A DNA stretch of 64,000 nucleotides from NCBI RefSeq assembly GCF_014879975.1, contig NZ_CP062501.1, positions 682,001-746,000 on the forward strand, written 5' to 3'. The stretch is from Vibrio bathopelagicus (GTDB lineage Bacteria > Pseudomonadota > Gammaproteobacteria > Enterobacterales > Vibrionaceae). A program made the translations under genes and the position numbers. Positions within the stretch are counted from its first letter, which is position 1. Each line of letters starts with the position of its first letter. The notes under the pieces were generated by a model, which worked only from the letters and a program-made list of their open reading frames with translations, did not search any database and was not told the origin of the DNA. This document shows, in pieces, positions 1 to 9,118 of this stretch.

Positions 1-1339
1 GTTCGGTATTAGACTTTCTTAAGTTAAAACGCCACGTGTCCATATCAATACTGATACCGTCGGTATGATCGATGCTTACAGCACTATTTTGGTAGCGTGA
101 TAGTACACTAGCCATAACCTGTTCAGAGTCTGTTACCTTACGATTGATCTCTCCCGAAGAAGGGAACCTATCCATACTCGAATTGGTCAATTGATGAAGA
201 GATTGTTGAGTCTCGCAGAGCAGTTCAATCACTAAGAGCCAAGGAATCATCCCAGAGTCGCAATACCCAAAGTCACGGAAGTAGTGATGCGCGCTCATTT
301 CTCCACCATACACTGCATTCAGTTCTCGCATCTTCTCTTTAATCAGAGCATGCCCAGCTTTGACTCCAACAGCGTTCCCACCGAGTTTATCTGCGATCTC
401 TATCGTATTCCATGTCATACGCATATCGTGCAACACAGTGGCGTTAGGCTCTTTAAGTAAGAATGCTTCGGTGAGCAGACCAACGATATAGTAACCCTCA
501 ATGTAATTGCCTTGTTCATCAAAGAAAAAGCAACGGTCGAAATCACCATCCCATGCGATACCAATGTCGGCGGAATGAGCTAAGACAGCTTCTCGTGTCG
601 CAATCTGGTTTTCTTTGATTAAGGGGTTAGGAATACCGTTTGGGAATTTTCCGTCTGGAGTGTGATGAATCTTGATGAAGGTGATAGGAACATTGAGTTC
701 ATTGAAACGATTTTCTAAAGCATCGATAACATGTCCAGCAACACCGTTTCCTGCGTTAACCACAATCATCATTGGTGATAACTTTGACGGGTTTATATAC
801 GAGAGTAAGTGATCGACATAAGGAACGAGAATGCTGGTCGATCTGCCAGAGTCATTTGGTTGTACATGACCTATAGGTAAGTTGTTGTTCAGCTCTTGAT
901 CTAGTATTTGAATTCGTTGTTTGATCTCATTCAAACCACTGTCTTTGCTGATCGGGCTAGCCCCCGAACCTACCAGTTTCATCCCGTTGTAATTGATTGG
1001 GTTATGGCTTGCCGTAATTTGAATTCCGCCAATCGCTTTTAGGTGACGAGTCGCAAAGTAGACTTCTTCAGTGCCTGTCATACCTAGGTCGATGACTTCT
1101 ACCCCAGACTCGATTAAGCCTTTGGTCATGGCTTCTTGTAATGAAAGGGACGTTTCTCGGTTATCATGACCAATCACCACTTGAGTCAAGCCATCAAATG
1201 AAGTTTCAGGTGTCGCGGATAGGACGTATTCGCCAAATGCCTTGCCGAGCAGGTACGCAAAATACCCATTGATTTGGTCACCAATGATGCCGCGAATATC
1301 GTTGTTCTTAAAGCAGCTAAGGTCTAATGTTGGTTTCAC
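1..1339 (-). CDS. manB: Phosphomannomutase (ManB/CpsG type), 3' end cut by window
   Basis: Interconverts mannose-6-phosphate and mannose-1-phosphate in the cytoplasm, feeding GDP-mannose for surface polysaccharide. My translation of the minus strand reads continuously from a GTG at 1337-1339 to the window edge, about 446 residues. It contains the phosphoserine loop TASHNP, the metal loop DGDFDR and the sugar-binding GGEMSAHHYF, all hallmarks of the alpha-D-phosphohexomutase family. Full-length members have about 455-480 residues, so only the last few tens are missing. The start follows the manC stop by 15 nt, and no nearby ATG competes; the ribosome site (GAGCGG) is weak. Together with manC this is the end of a polysaccharide locus that continues to the left. 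Confidence 0.93.
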   Translation of the reverse strand, partial: MKPTLDLSCFKNNDIRGIIGDQINGYFAYLLGKAFGEYVLSATPETSFDGLTQVVIGHDNRETSLSLQEAMTKGLIESGVEVIDLGMTGTEEVYFATRHLKAIGGIQITASHNPINYNGMKLVGSGASPISKDSGLNEIKQRIQILDQELNNNLPIGHVQPNDSGRSTSILVPYVDHLLSYINPSKLSPMMIVVNAGNGVAGHVIDALENRFNELNVPITFIKIHHTPDGKFPNGIPNPLIKENQIATREAVLAHSADIGIAWDGDFDRCFFFDEQGNYIEGYYIVGLLTEAFLLKEPNATVLHDMRMTWNTIEIADKLGGNAVGVKAGHALIKEKMRELNAVYGGEMSAHHYFRDFGYCDSGMIPWLLVIELLCETQQSLHQLTNSSMDRFPSSGEINRKVTDSEQVMASVLSRYQNSAVSIDHTDGISIDMDTWRFNLRKSNTE

Positions 1340-1354
1340 TTGATTGTCGCCGCT

Positions 1355-2890
1355 CTATTTCGATTTGTTGCTTTGAGATGAATCAGCTTGTTGGTTTCGA
1401 ACGTCTCGTCCATAGCTGTCTTGATATCGAATGATATCGTCTTCACTTAAATGGCTGCCGGTTTGAACTTCGATCATCTCGAGAGGTACTTCTCCGGGGT
1501 TCTCTAGGCTGTGAACATGACCTAGCGGAATGTAAGTGGATTGATCTTCTTTGATTAGATACGTTTTATCGTCATTGGTTACCTTTGCAGTCCCTGCCAC
1601 TACCACCCAATGTTCAGCTCGATGGTGATGCATTTGCAGCGAAAGCCTATGACCCGCTTTGACGGTAATACGCTTTACTTTGTCACGCTTACCTAGGTCG
1701 ATTACATCGTATTTACCCCAAGGTCTAAACACCTCTCGGTGATGAACATGTTCTGTGCGACCAGTTTGATTTAGCTGACTAACAATCGATTTAACACCCT
1801 GAACTTTGTCTTTATTCGCAACCAATATTGCATCTTTGGTTTCGACAATAATTAGATTATCGACGCCTACCGTCGCGACCAGCTTATTTTCCGCATGAAT
1901 GTAGTTGTGTTGAGAGTCGACGGTTAACACATCGCCCTCAATGACGTTGTTATGCTCATCTTTTTCACTGACATCCCAGATAGCAGACCACGAGCCAATA
2001 TCGTTCCAACCGACATCCATCGGGATCACTGCGGCGTGTGAGGTCTTTTCCATCACGGCATAATCAATAGAATCGCTTGGGCTATTTTTAAATGCGTCAG
2101 CGTCGATACGGATGAAGTCTAGGTCGGTATTTTGCTTGGACAAAGCGAGTTTACAAGCAGCCAAGATCTCTGGGTGATGTTCCGAAAGCTCTTCAAGGTA
2201 GCGAGATGCTCTAAACATGAACATGCCACTGTTCCATAAGTACAGTCCTGAGCGAATGCACTCTTGTGCTGTCGCTTGATCGGGTTTTTCAACGAAGCAT
2301 TCAATAGCGTAAGCATGATGGGCTGACAGCTCTTTAGCATTGGTATCGGTCTGAACGAGAGGGGAAAGAGGTTCCCCCTGTTTGATATAGCCATAACCCG
2401 TTTCTGGTGCGTCGGGTGTTATGCCGAATGTCACCAGTTTGCCTTGCTTCGCGTAATCAACACCACGACTAATCACTTGTTGGAATTCAGAGGTGTTAGC
2501 GATGTGATGATCGGCAGCCAGTACTAATAAGATCGGGTCTGATGCATCCTGCTCATTATGGGTTGATTTATCTAAAGCTTGTAATGCCGCTAATGCGATG
2601 GCTGGAGCTGTGTTTCGACCGACAGGCTCTAGCAAAATACCACTGTGTTGGATGTTAGCCGATCGAGCTTGTTCAGCGGCAATAAAGCGATGTTCTTCAT
2701 TACAGATGATTAAGGGAGCAGCGCACTCATTACCTTTTAGATGGCCCTCAAGACCTTGCAGGCGTTGAAGGGTTTGCTGAAGCATTGATTGTTCGCCAGC
2801 AATGTTGAGGAACTGCTTAGGGTAGAGCTCTCGAGACAGTGGCCAGAGGCGGCTACCAGAGCCGCCAGCTAGAATGACAGGTAAAATCAT
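1355..2890 (-). CDS. manC: Mannose-1-phosphate guanylyltransferase / mannose-6-phosphate isomerase
   Basis: Bifunctional enzyme making GDP-mannose from mannose-1-phosphate and GTP, with a second isomerase domain. The N-terminal nucleotidyltransferase begins MILPVILAGGSGSRLWPLSR, the classic pyrophosphorylase signature, and the C-terminal ~110 residues form a cupin with the HHH cluster (LQMHHHRAEHW) of type II phosphomannose isomerases. The frame stays open upstream to 2989, but the 33 extra residues are not family-like, so I place the start at the ATG at 2888-2890, giving 511 residues. Neither start has a convincing ribosome site. It lies directly upstream of manB in the same direction, so the pair is probably one transcript of a capsule or O-antigen locus. 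Confidence 0.95.
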   Translation of the reverse strand: MILPVILAGGSGSRLWPLSRELYPKQFLNIAGEQSMLQQTLQRLQGLEGHLKGNECAAPLIICNEEHRFIAAEQARSANIQHSGILLEPVGRNTAPAIALAALQALDKSTHNEQDASDPILLVLAADHHIANTSEFQQVISRGVDYAKQGKLVTFGITPDAPETGYGYIKQGEPLSPLVQTDTNAKELSAHHAYAIECFVEKPDQATAQECIRSGLYLWNSGMFMFRASRYLEELSEHHPEILAACKLALSKQNTDLDFIRIDADAFKNSPSDSIDYAVMEKTSHAAVIPMDVGWNDIGSWSAIWDVSEKDEHNNVIEGDVLTVDSQHNYIHAENKLVATVGVDNLIIVETKDAILVANKDKVQGVKSIVSQLNQTGRTEHVHHREVFRPWGKYDVIDLGKRDKVKRITVKAGHRLSLQMHHHRAEHWVVVAGTAKVTNDDKTYLIKEDQSTYIPLGHVHSLENPGEVPLEMIEVQTGSHLSEDDIIRYQDSYGRDVRNQQADSSQSNKSK

Positions 2891-3033
2891 AGAGTGGTAA
2901 TTGGGTGCATTAGAATACTGGCACCATGTTACCACGCTTCCCCTTGTTTGCTTATCGATAACCAGTTTACTTATCGCTAACCCATTCACTTATGAACAAG
3001 AAGTAGACTTAACGATAAGTAATATCGACGTGG

Positions 3034-4149
3034 CTATTGATGAGCTTCTGGATTGGAAGTGACGATAGCTTGAGCTTCGTTAAAGCCTTGAGGATCGATC
3101 TTGAGTGTTTGTGTTGGGAAAGCGATATCGGCGTTGTGCTTATGGATAATTGCTAACACTTGTAATAGAACATCTTGTTTAACTTCGTGGTATCTCACCC
3201 AGTTGACTGTTTTTGTGAAGGTATAGATAAAAAAGTTGAGCGTTGATGGCCCGAACTTATCAAAGTTAACGATCAACGTTTGTTTAGCATCAATGTCAGG
3301 GTGCGTTTCGAGCATAGCTTTTACGTCATCCACAATGAGCGCTAGTTTGTTTGCATCTTGATAGCGAAGCCCAAAAGTTTCATTGATTCTGCGGTTCAGC
3401 ATTCTTGATGGGTTCTCCACAACAATGTTACTGAACACGGAATTTGGCACGTACAAAGGGCGCTTATCAAAGGTACGAATGATGGTCATGCGCCAGCCAA
3501 TACGTTCAACAGTCCCTTCAATTTGACGATCAGGTGAGCGAATCCAATCTCCGACTTTAAAAGGACGGTCGAAGTAAATCATCATTCCGCCAAAGAAATT
3601 CGATAGTAAATCTTTAGCTGCCAAACCGACGATTAAGCCACCCACACCACCAAAGGTCAGCAAGCCTGAAAGGCTAAGGCCGAATGCCTGCATGATCGTC
3701 AGGCCACCCATCACCATGAAGAACAAGCGAGCGACTTTCGCGATAGCCTGAACGGTGGTTTCGTCTCTGGTCTTTTGTTTTAAAACATAGGCCTCTGAGT
3801 TCGTGATCATTCTCAGAGTGAACCAAACAAAGGTACATATAATCAGAATATGCTTAAGTGTTCTTAGCCAATTGATTTCATTGCCAAATTGGTCTTGAAG
3901 AATCAAGCCAAGCGACACAGTACCAGGCCAACACCAAAGTAGCGTACTAACAGGCGTTTTTAAGGCTTCTAATAATAGGTCATCCCAATGAAATGGAGTT
4001 CTTTTGACTAAGATTTCTAGGCGATTATGGATAATTCGCCAAGCTACCCAAGCGAAAAAGCTCGCAATAGTGATGAATAGGACGCTGTTGCCCCAATCAC
4101 TATGGCTCTGGTTGATGTAGGTTTGTACTTGGGTGATGAATTCATTCAT
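3034..4149 (-). CDS. Small-conductance mechanosensitive channel, YnaI-like MscS family
   Basis: Inner-membrane channel that opens under membrane tension and relieves hypo-osmotic shock. The 371-residue protein has several N-terminal membrane segments, a glycine-rich pore helix (GGVGGLIVGLAAKDLLSNFFGG) around residues 165-190, and a cytoplasmic beta domain with FDRPFKVGDWIRSPDRQIEG. That last motif, and the following RPLYVPNSVFSNIVVENPSR, are close to E. coli YnaI as I remember it, rather than to MscS itself. It is transcribed on its own, divergent from ktrA across 186 bp. Placement next to a potassium uptake operon fits osmotic adaptation, but no shared control is visible. Confidence 0.9.
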   Translation of the reverse strand: MNEFITQVQTYINQSHSDWGNSVLFITIASFFAWVAWRIIHNRLEILVKRTPFHWDDLLLEALKTPVSTLLWCWPGTVSLGLILQDQFGNEINWLRTLKHILIICTFVWFTLRMITNSEAYVLKQKTRDETTVQAIAKVARLFFMVMGGLTIMQAFGLSLSGLLTFGGVGGLIVGLAAKDLLSNFFGGMMIYFDRPFKVGDWIRSPDRQIEGTVERIGWRMTIIRTFDKRPLYVPNSVFSNIVVENPSRMLNRRINETFGLRYQDANKLALIVDDVKAMLETHPDIDAKQTLIVNFDKFGPSTLNFFIYTFTKTVNWVRYHEVKQDVLLQVLAIIHKHNADIAFPTQTLKIDPQGFNEAQAIVTSNPEAHQ

Positions 4150-4335
4150 TGTGTGTGCTGCCGCAGAAATTATGAATTGGAAATTAGCAGAAACTGGAGT
4201 TGTTCTCTACCTTTATAAATCAAGCGATTATGACACTAGTATAACCTTATTATCGAAAAACTAACTTTTTTTGAGATAGAAACTAATGTAGCTTTGGCTA
4301 TCCCGTGTAATTAAAATTTCTAAACAGGACTTCAA

Positions 4336-4992
4336 ATGAGCGACAAACAATATGCAGTTATCGGCTTGGGGCGTTTTGGTCTATCTGTCTGCAAAGAGCT
4401 GCAAAGCTCAGGGGCGCAAGTATTAGCCGTCGATATTGATGAAGAGCGAGTGAAAGAAGCGGCGGCTTTTGTTTCACAAGCGATTGTTGCGAACTGCACG
4501 AGCGAAGAAACGGTAAAGGAGTTAAGGCTAGACGATTACGACATGGTGATGGTGTCGATTGGGTCTGATGTTAATTCAAGTATTCTAACGACGTTGGTAG
4601 TGAAAGAGTCCGGTGCTAAGGCTGTTTGGGTGAAGGCGAACGATAAGTTCCACGGCAAGATCCTAGCTAAGATTGGCGCTGATCATATCATTATGCCAGA
4701 GCGAGATATGGGGATCCGAGTTGCGCGTAAAATGCTGGACCGACGCGTTCTTGAATTTATCGACCTAGGTAGTGGCTTAGCGATGACAGAAATTGTTATT
4801 GGCTCAAAGTTATTAGGTAAGCAACTTCGCGACCTAAAGCTGTGCAAAGAGGTAGGGGTTGAAGTACTTGGCTTCAAGCGCGGCCCGAACCTAACCAAAG
4901 CCCCTGAACTTGATGTCAGTTTAGAGATCGGTGATGTGGTGATCATCGCTGGGCCGAAAGAGACTTTGTCTAGAAAACTTCGTAATTGGTAA
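4336..4992 (+). CDS. ktrA: KtrA, regulatory RCK subunit of Na+-dependent K+ uptake
   Basis: Peripheral cytoplasmic ring-forming subunit that binds nucleotide (ATP/ADP, NAD) and gates the KtrB channel. The 218-residue length matches Vibrio KtrA. An N-terminal Rossmann RCK domain starts with YAVIGLGRFGLSV (GxGxxG) and is followed by the acidic strand end AVDIDEERV. A C-terminal TrkA-C domain occupies roughly residues 140-218. The ATG at 4336 sits a few bases after an AGGACTTCAA ribosome site. ktrB follows after 26 bp, clearly the same operon. The stop codon lies inside a 3-copy TAATTGG array (see 4983-5003). Confidence 0.96.
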   Translation: MSDKQYAVIGLGRFGLSVCKELQSSGAQVLAVDIDEERVKEAAAFVSQAIVANCTSEETVKELRLDDYDMVMVSIGSDVNSSILTTLVVKESGAKAVWVKANDKFHGKILAKIGADHIIMPERDMGIRVARKMLDRRVLEFIDLGSGLAMTEIVIGSKLLGKQLRDLKLCKEVGVEVLGFKRGPNLTKAPELDVSLEIGDVVIIAGPKETLSRKLRNW

Positions 4993-5003
4993 TTGGTAAT
5001 TGG
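4983..5003. repeat. Three tandem copies of TAATTGG across the ktrA stop codon
   Basis: The heptamer TAATTGG occurs at 4983, 4990 and 4997, followed by a degenerate TAATAAGG that supplies the likely ktrB ribosome site. The ktrA stop (4990-4992) is the TAA of the second copy. Because 7 is not a multiple of 3, the successive TAAs fall in different frames. It is one of several such arrays in this window. Confidence 0.9.
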
Positions 5004-5018
5004 TAATAAGGTAACCGT

Positions 5019-6386
5019 ATGAATTCGTTGAAACGAAAAGGTACTTTCTACACGCTCAATACAGATAAAAAGCCACGCAAAGGCTCTGAGCCGAAGATTA
5101 TCCTTACGAGTTTCCTAGGTGTTCTTATCCCTTCTGCAATCTTGTTGACGCTGCCAGTCTTTTCTGTAACCGGACTTAGTTTTACAGATGCGCTGTTTAC
5201 TGCCACATCCGCAATTAGTGTGACAGGCTTGGGCGTTGTCGGCACGGGTGAACACTTCACTTTGGCGGGAAAAATCTTGCTAATGTTTTTGATGCAGGTT
5301 GGCGGGTTAGGGCAAATGACCCTGTCTGCGGTACTGCTCTATATGTTTGGTGTCCGATTAAGTCTAAAACAGCAAGCATTGGCGAAGGAAGCGCTAGGAC
5401 AAGATCGTAAGATTAACCTTCGTAAGTTAGTGAAGAAGATCATTATTTTTGCATTGGTGGCGGAGTTTGTCGGTTTTGTATTGCTCTGTTTCCGTTGGGT
5501 TCCAGAAATGGGATGGGCGACGGGAAGCTTTTATGCGCTCTTTCACGCTATATCTGCATTCAATAACGCAGGTTTCGCGCTGTTCTCAGACAGTATGATG
5601 AGTTTTGTTGATGATCCATTGGTGATCTTTACCTTAGCGGGTTTGTTTATTTTCGGTGGGTTAGGTTTCACGGTGGTCGGCGACTTATCGAGTAACTGGC
5701 GTAAAGGTTTCCAGCACTTGCATTTACACACCAAGATCATGCTGACCGCGACACCAACTTTGCTGTTGGTGGGTACGGTTATGTTTTGGTTATTGGAGAG
5801 GAATAACTCTGCAACGATGGAAGGCCTTTCTATACAAGGTCAGTGGCTAGCGGCATTTTTCCAGTCTGCGAGTGCTCGTACTGCCGGTTTCAATAGTGTC
5901 GATTTGTCTCAGTATACGCAACCTGCATTATTGGTGATGATCGTATTGATGTTGATTGGTGCTGGTTCAACTTCGACTGGTGGTGGTATTAAGGTATCGA
6001 CCTTTGCGGTTGCATTTGTCGCGACTTGGACATTCTTGCGTCAAAAGAAGCATGTAGTGATGTTTAAGCGTACCGTTACTTGGCAAGCGGTAACAAAGTC
6101 ATTAGCCATTATAGTGGTCAGTGGAGCGCTATTAACTACCGCGATGTTTTTGTTAATGCTTACTGAGCAGGCCGCGTTTGACAGAGTGATGTTTGAGGTG
6201 ATTTCTGCCTTTGCAACCGTTGGACTGACGGCAGGATTAACAGCAAACTTAACTGAACCGGGTAAATACATCATGATTGTCGTGATGGTAATAGGGCGTA
6301 TTGGTCCTTTGACTTTGGCGTACATGCTGGCTCGTCCAGAACCTTCCTTGTTGAAATATCCCGAAGATACTGTGTTAACGGGTTAA
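5019..6386 (+). CDS. ktrB: KtrB, membrane subunit of Na+-dependent K+ uptake system
   Basis: Forms the ion-conducting dimer of the KtrAB system in the inner membrane. The 455-residue protein shows the four-fold M1-P-M2 repeat of the SKT superfamily, with the four filter-like loops visible: SVTGLGVVGT (~residue 70), FNNAGFAL (~180), SARTAGFNSVD (~290) and FATVGLTAGLT (~400). Each keeps the selectivity glycine. A glycine-rich stretch GAGSTSTGGGIK around residues 315-327 matches the gating loop of KtrB. It is co-transcribed with ktrA. An IS3-family element has inserted 31 bp downstream of the stop codon, between ktrB and a strong hairpin that may once have been its terminator. Confidence 0.96.
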   Translation: MNSLKRKGTFYTLNTDKKPRKGSEPKIILTSFLGVLIPSAILLTLPVFSVTGLSFTDALFTATSAISVTGLGVVGTGEHFTLAGKILLMFLMQVGGLGQMTLSAVLLYMFGVRLSLKQQALAKEALGQDRKINLRKLVKKIIIFALVAEFVGFVLLCFRWVPEMGWATGSFYALFHAISAFNNAGFALFSDSMMSFVDDPLVIFTLAGLFIFGGLGFTVVGDLSSNWRKGFQHLHLHTKIMLTATPTLLLVGTVMFWLLERNNSATMEGLSIQGQWLAAFFQSASARTAGFNSVDLSQYTQPALLVMIVLMLIGAGSTSTGGGIKVSTFAVAFVATWTFLRQKKHVVMFKRTVTWQAVTKSLAIIVVSGALLTTAMFLLMLTEQAAFDRVMFEVISAFATVGLTAGLTANLTEPGKYIMIVVMVIGRIGPLTLAYMLARPEPSLLKYPEDTVLTG

Positions 6387-6417
6387 TAAGAATAACAGGC
6401 TAATAAATAAAGCTCTG

Positions 6418-6443
6418 TGACCCGTCCTGATATGGGTTGACAC
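6418..6443 (+). repeat. Left terminal inverted repeat of the IS3-family element
   Basis: 26-bp end beginning TGACCCGTCC and ending TTGACAC. It pairs imperfectly with 7681-7706; read outward to inward the two ends share the CCGTCCT core and the inner TTGACAC. Confidence 0.88.
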
Positions 6444-6451
6444 TTGATTGA

Positions 6452-7257
6452 CTAAAACGCTCGATGTACTTCATCGGGCGTTTTGTATTTTAGAGCTGTG
6501 TGAGGCCTATATTCATTATAGATTTTTACTGATTCAGCGACCATTTTCTTTGCTTCATCTAAATCATTAGGCTTATTCAACAGATACTCCATCTTCAGTA
6601 TTCCGTTGATCCTCTCTGCCAACGCATTCTGATAACAGTCATAGCCATCAGTCATTGAGCAAGATACATCATACTGTCGATGCAACTCTTGGTATTCAAC
6701 AGAGCAGTACTGAACACCTCGATCTGAGTGATGGACAAGCTCACCTGTATTCTTCCGCTCTTTCAACGCGTTTAAAAGGCCTGCTTGACCGTGCGAGCTT
6801 TCATATCATCACTTATGTGATAGCCCACGATTTTTCTTGAGTAAGCGTCCGTCACTAAACTGAGATAAGTACTACCACGCCGCGTTGTTAGATAAGTAAC
6901 ATCGGCAACCCATAATTGCTCTGGACCTTCCGGTATTAAGCCTTCTTTGATTCGATTTGGATGGCAGTAAAAGCGATGATTACTGTTTGTGGTTCGATGG
7001 TAAGCCCTTCGATTCTGTACTAATAATCGATTCATTCTCAGCAGAGAGAATAAGCGGTCTCGCCCGATTTCAATATCGTTTTGAGCAAGTAAATACTTGA
7101 TCTTACGAGTCCCTATACGAGGGTGCATCATCCTTTGCTCCTTCACAAAACCGAGTACGGATTCATCTTTCTTTGTCTGATGAATTTCTGCAACACAGCG
7201 CTTGTAGAAAGCTTGTCGTGTAATACCTATGAAGTGACAAGCTTTGGTGACGGTCAA
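6452..7257 (-). pseudogene. IS3-family transposase OrfB, frameshifted
   Basis: Catalytic (DDE, rve-type integrase) half of the IS transposase. The upstream part has the HTH-like GITRQAFYKR and the first catalytic Asp in LWVADVTYL, then stops at 6772-6774 after TVKQAF. The downstream part restarts one frame over and carries the second Asp in HHSDRGVQY and the Glu in NALAERINGILKMEY. Adding one T to the four-T run (plus strand AAAA at 6774-6777) would restore QAFLNALKERK, so a single-base deletion or homopolymer error explains the break. Unless this is an assembly error, this copy cannot make a full DDE domain and should not transpose on its own. Confidence 0.85.
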
Positions 7258-7655
7258 CTTTCTGACCGTTTTTTCCTTAATAACTCGGCCTTGCGCTTCT
7301 TTGAGATTCGGACTCCGAAATCTCGATCCATGACTTTACAACCGCTTTCAAAGAACTCAGCTTTGAGCTGAGTTTCTTCTAATTGCTGCTCGAGTTCTTT
7401 GATTCGTTGCTCTGGGGTTTGAGTTGAGGAAGAGTTTGACATAGTCGCTCCTAACGCTCTCGATTGTTCTATTCCTTTAGACCAATCTAGTTGACCATGT
7501 TTGCGAAGCCAAACTAAAACGGTAGAGCGACCTTGGATCCCATAACGTTCTTGAGCTTGCTTATAAGTCATTTCGCCTTTTTCAACTTGGCTTACGACTG
7601 CCAATTTAAAGGCAAGAGAATAATCTCGTTGAGTACGTCTACTTGTTGTTTTCAT
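7254..7655 (-). CDS. IS3-family transposase OrfA (HTH and leucine-zipper subunit)
   Basis: A 133-residue protein with an N-terminal helix-turn-helix (residues ~10-60, including GIQGRSTVLVWLRKHG) and a C-terminal coiled coil (PEQRIKELEQQLEETQLKAE region), the usual DNA-binding and dimerising architecture of OrfA. Its stop at 7254-7256 overlaps the start of orfB. The last codons run through AGG AAA AAA CGG, and a -1 slip on the A run would fuse OrfA to OrfB through TVRKLTVTKAC. OrfA appears intact, so it could still act as a repressor of related copies. Confidence 0.88.
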   Translation of the reverse strand: MKTTSRRTQRDYSLAFKLAVVSQVEKGEMTYKQAQERYGIQGRSTVLVWLRKHGQLDWSKGIEQSRALGATMSNSSSTQTPEQRIKELEQQLEETQLKAEFFESGCKVMDRDFGVRISKKRKAELLRKKRSES

Positions 7656-7680
7656 GACACTCCAATTTCATGTTGGAAAT

Positions 7681-7706
7681 GTGTCAACCATATTTAGGAC
7701 GGTACA
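7681..7706 (-). repeat. Right terminal inverted repeat of the IS3-family element
   Basis: Read on the minus strand, this end begins TGTACCGTCC and finishes GGTTGACAC, the partner of 6418-6443. CTG follows immediately at 7707-7709. Confidence 0.88.
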
Positions 7707-7714
7707 CTGTAAAT

Positions 7715-7742
7715 AACAAAGCCAGCGATATGCTGGCTTTGT
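7715..7742. terminator. Bidirectional terminator hairpin between the IS and msrAB
   Basis: AACAAAGCCAGC pairs with GCTGGCTTTGTT around a 5-nt loop, with T-rich flanks on both strands. It most likely ends msrAB on the minus strand. Before the IS insertion it probably also served ktrB on the plus strand. Confidence 0.8.
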
Positions 7743-7773
7743 TGTTATAGGTTTATCGTTAATTACCGAATGC

Positions 7774-8916
7774 TTAGCCCTCAAACATCTCAACGTATTC
7801 CTCATAGCCTTCTTCTGCTAATTTATCCGCAGGGATAAAGCGCATTGCGGCTGAGTTCATGCAGTAGCGTAAACCTGTCGGTTTTGGACCGTCTTTAAAT
7901 ACATGTCCTAGGTGAGAATCACCAAACTTACTACGAACCTCTGTTCTTGGGTAAAGCAGCTTATAATCAGTAGTCGTTACAACATAAGCTTCGCTGATTG
8001 GCTGTGTAAAGCTCGGCCAACCTGTTCCTGATTTGTATTTGTCTTTTGAAGAGAATAAAGGCTCACCTGTTACGATATCGACGTAAATACCTTCTTGCTT
8101 GTTATCCCAGTATTTGTTGTCAAACGGGCGCTCTGTTGCGTCGTCTTGTGTGACATCGTATTGCAGTGAAGTTAGAGAAGCTTTGATCTCTGCATCAGAC
8201 GGCTTAGTGTATGTCTTAGCATTGGCTGTCGCATTTTTACCATCGATGATTTGACGGATCGTTTTCGGCGTTTCTTTTCTATCATCACCGAAGATTTTAT
8301 CTAGGTACTGATCACGACCAGAAGCGTAGCGGTAGTAGTTATAACGAACTTTGCTCTTTTTGTAATAATCTTGATGGTAATCTTCTGCTGGCCAGAATTT
8401 CTCAAACTCAATCAGTTCAGTTTTTAGTGGTTTACCAAAGATCTGAGCTTTATCGATTTCCATCATGAAGTTTTGAGCGACGTCTTTTTGCTCTTGGTTA
8501 TGATAGAAAACCGCAGGTCGATATTGTGGGCCTCTGTCAACGAATGAACCTTTGTCATCAGTTGGGTCGATGTGTCTGAAGAATTGGTCAAGCACCTGTT
8601 CGTAGCTAACTACATCAGGGTTATAAGTCACGTTGATCACTTCGATGTGACCAGACTTACCTGATGAAACTTGTTTGTAGGTTGGATTTTCTAATTCACC
8701 ACCAGAATACCCTGAGATAACGTCGGTGACACCGGGCAGCTTCTCCAGATCGGATTCTGTACACCAAAAACAACCACCGGCTAGTGTCGCGATTTCACTT
8801 TTGCCTGAATTAGCCGTTTTATCCATTGTATTGGCAGTGCCAGTCTGGCTCACAAACAGCGAAATCAGTGGTAGTGCAACCACGAGTGATACCAATATTT
8901 TAGATAATTTATTCAT
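7774..8916 (-). CDS. msrAB: Exported peptide methionine sulfoxide reductase, MsrA-MsrB fusion
   Basis: Repairs oxidised methionine, both S- and R-sulfoxides, probably in the periplasm. The 380-residue protein begins with a signal-like segment ([21 protein letters not shown]). The MsrA domain (~40-200) has the catalytic GGCFWC and the GYSGG and HVEV-like (HIEVINVTY) motifs. The MsrB domain (~240-375) has GTGWPSF, HLGHVF and the catalytic RYCMN. The CxxC pair that normally binds zinc in MsrB is absent ([11 protein letters not shown] in place of YxCxxC). Monocistronic, converging on ktrB and the IS. Confidence 0.94.
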   Translation of the reverse strand: MNKLSKILVSLVVALPLISLFVSQTGTANTMDKTANSGKSEIATLAGGCFWCTESDLEKLPGVTDVISGYSGGELENPTYKQVSSGKSGHIEVINVTYNPDVVSYEQVLDQFFRHIDPTDDKGSFVDRGPQYRPAVFYHNQEQKDVAQNFMMEIDKAQIFGKPLKTELIEFEKFWPAEDYHQDYYKKSKVRYNYYRYASGRDQYLDKIFGDDRKETPKTIRQIIDGKNATANAKTYTKPSDAEIKASLTSLQYDVTQDDATERPFDNKYWDNKQEGIYVDIVTGEPLFSSKDKYKSGTGWPSFTQPISEAYVVTTTDYKLLYPRTEVRSKFGDSHLGHVFKDGPKPTGLRYCMNSAAMRFIPADKLAEEGYEEYVEMFEG

Positions 8917-9118
8917 AGATACCTCATCTTGACGTTCTTTTCATTCGATTTTGAATGTACGAATAGAGACAGGTTTTAGATGGAAAAAATTGCATCATTC
9001 ATAAAAAAAATATGTCACAGAGAAAATCTTGCTCATAAATGCCGCCAGTAGTAGGGTGTCGGTATTAATAATTAAATAGTAGACAGTGATGGCAGTTATC
9101 GGTCATCTAAGGAACAGC

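Larger units (their letters stand above)
6418..7706 (-). mobile_element. IS3-family insertion sequence, 1289 bp
   Basis: The element is bounded by 26-bp imperfect inverted repeats (6418-6443 and 7681-7706) that both begin with TG and share CCGTCCT and TTGACAC. It carries orfA and orfB of an IS3-type DDE transposase on the minus strand. The trinucleotide CTG directly flanks both ends (6415-6417 and 7707-7709), a plausible 3-bp target duplication as this family makes. A six-A run on the coding strand (plus-strand T's at 7269-7274) lies at the orfA/orfB overlap and suits the usual -1 frameshift. I do not assign a subgroup with confidence. Confidence 0.93.

Noticed and set aside
6766..6780. TTTTAAAC at the orfB break as a programmed -1 frameshift signal
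   Set aside because: The run resembles a slippery site, but its phase is not X XXY YYZ in the zero frame and it lies deep inside orfB. IS3 elements shift at the orfA/orfB junction, where a six-A run is present. A simple one-base indel is the better explanation.
6655..7371. Plus-strand ORFs inside the IS element
   Set aside because: They are antisense to transposase genes with recognisable motifs and have no features of their own.
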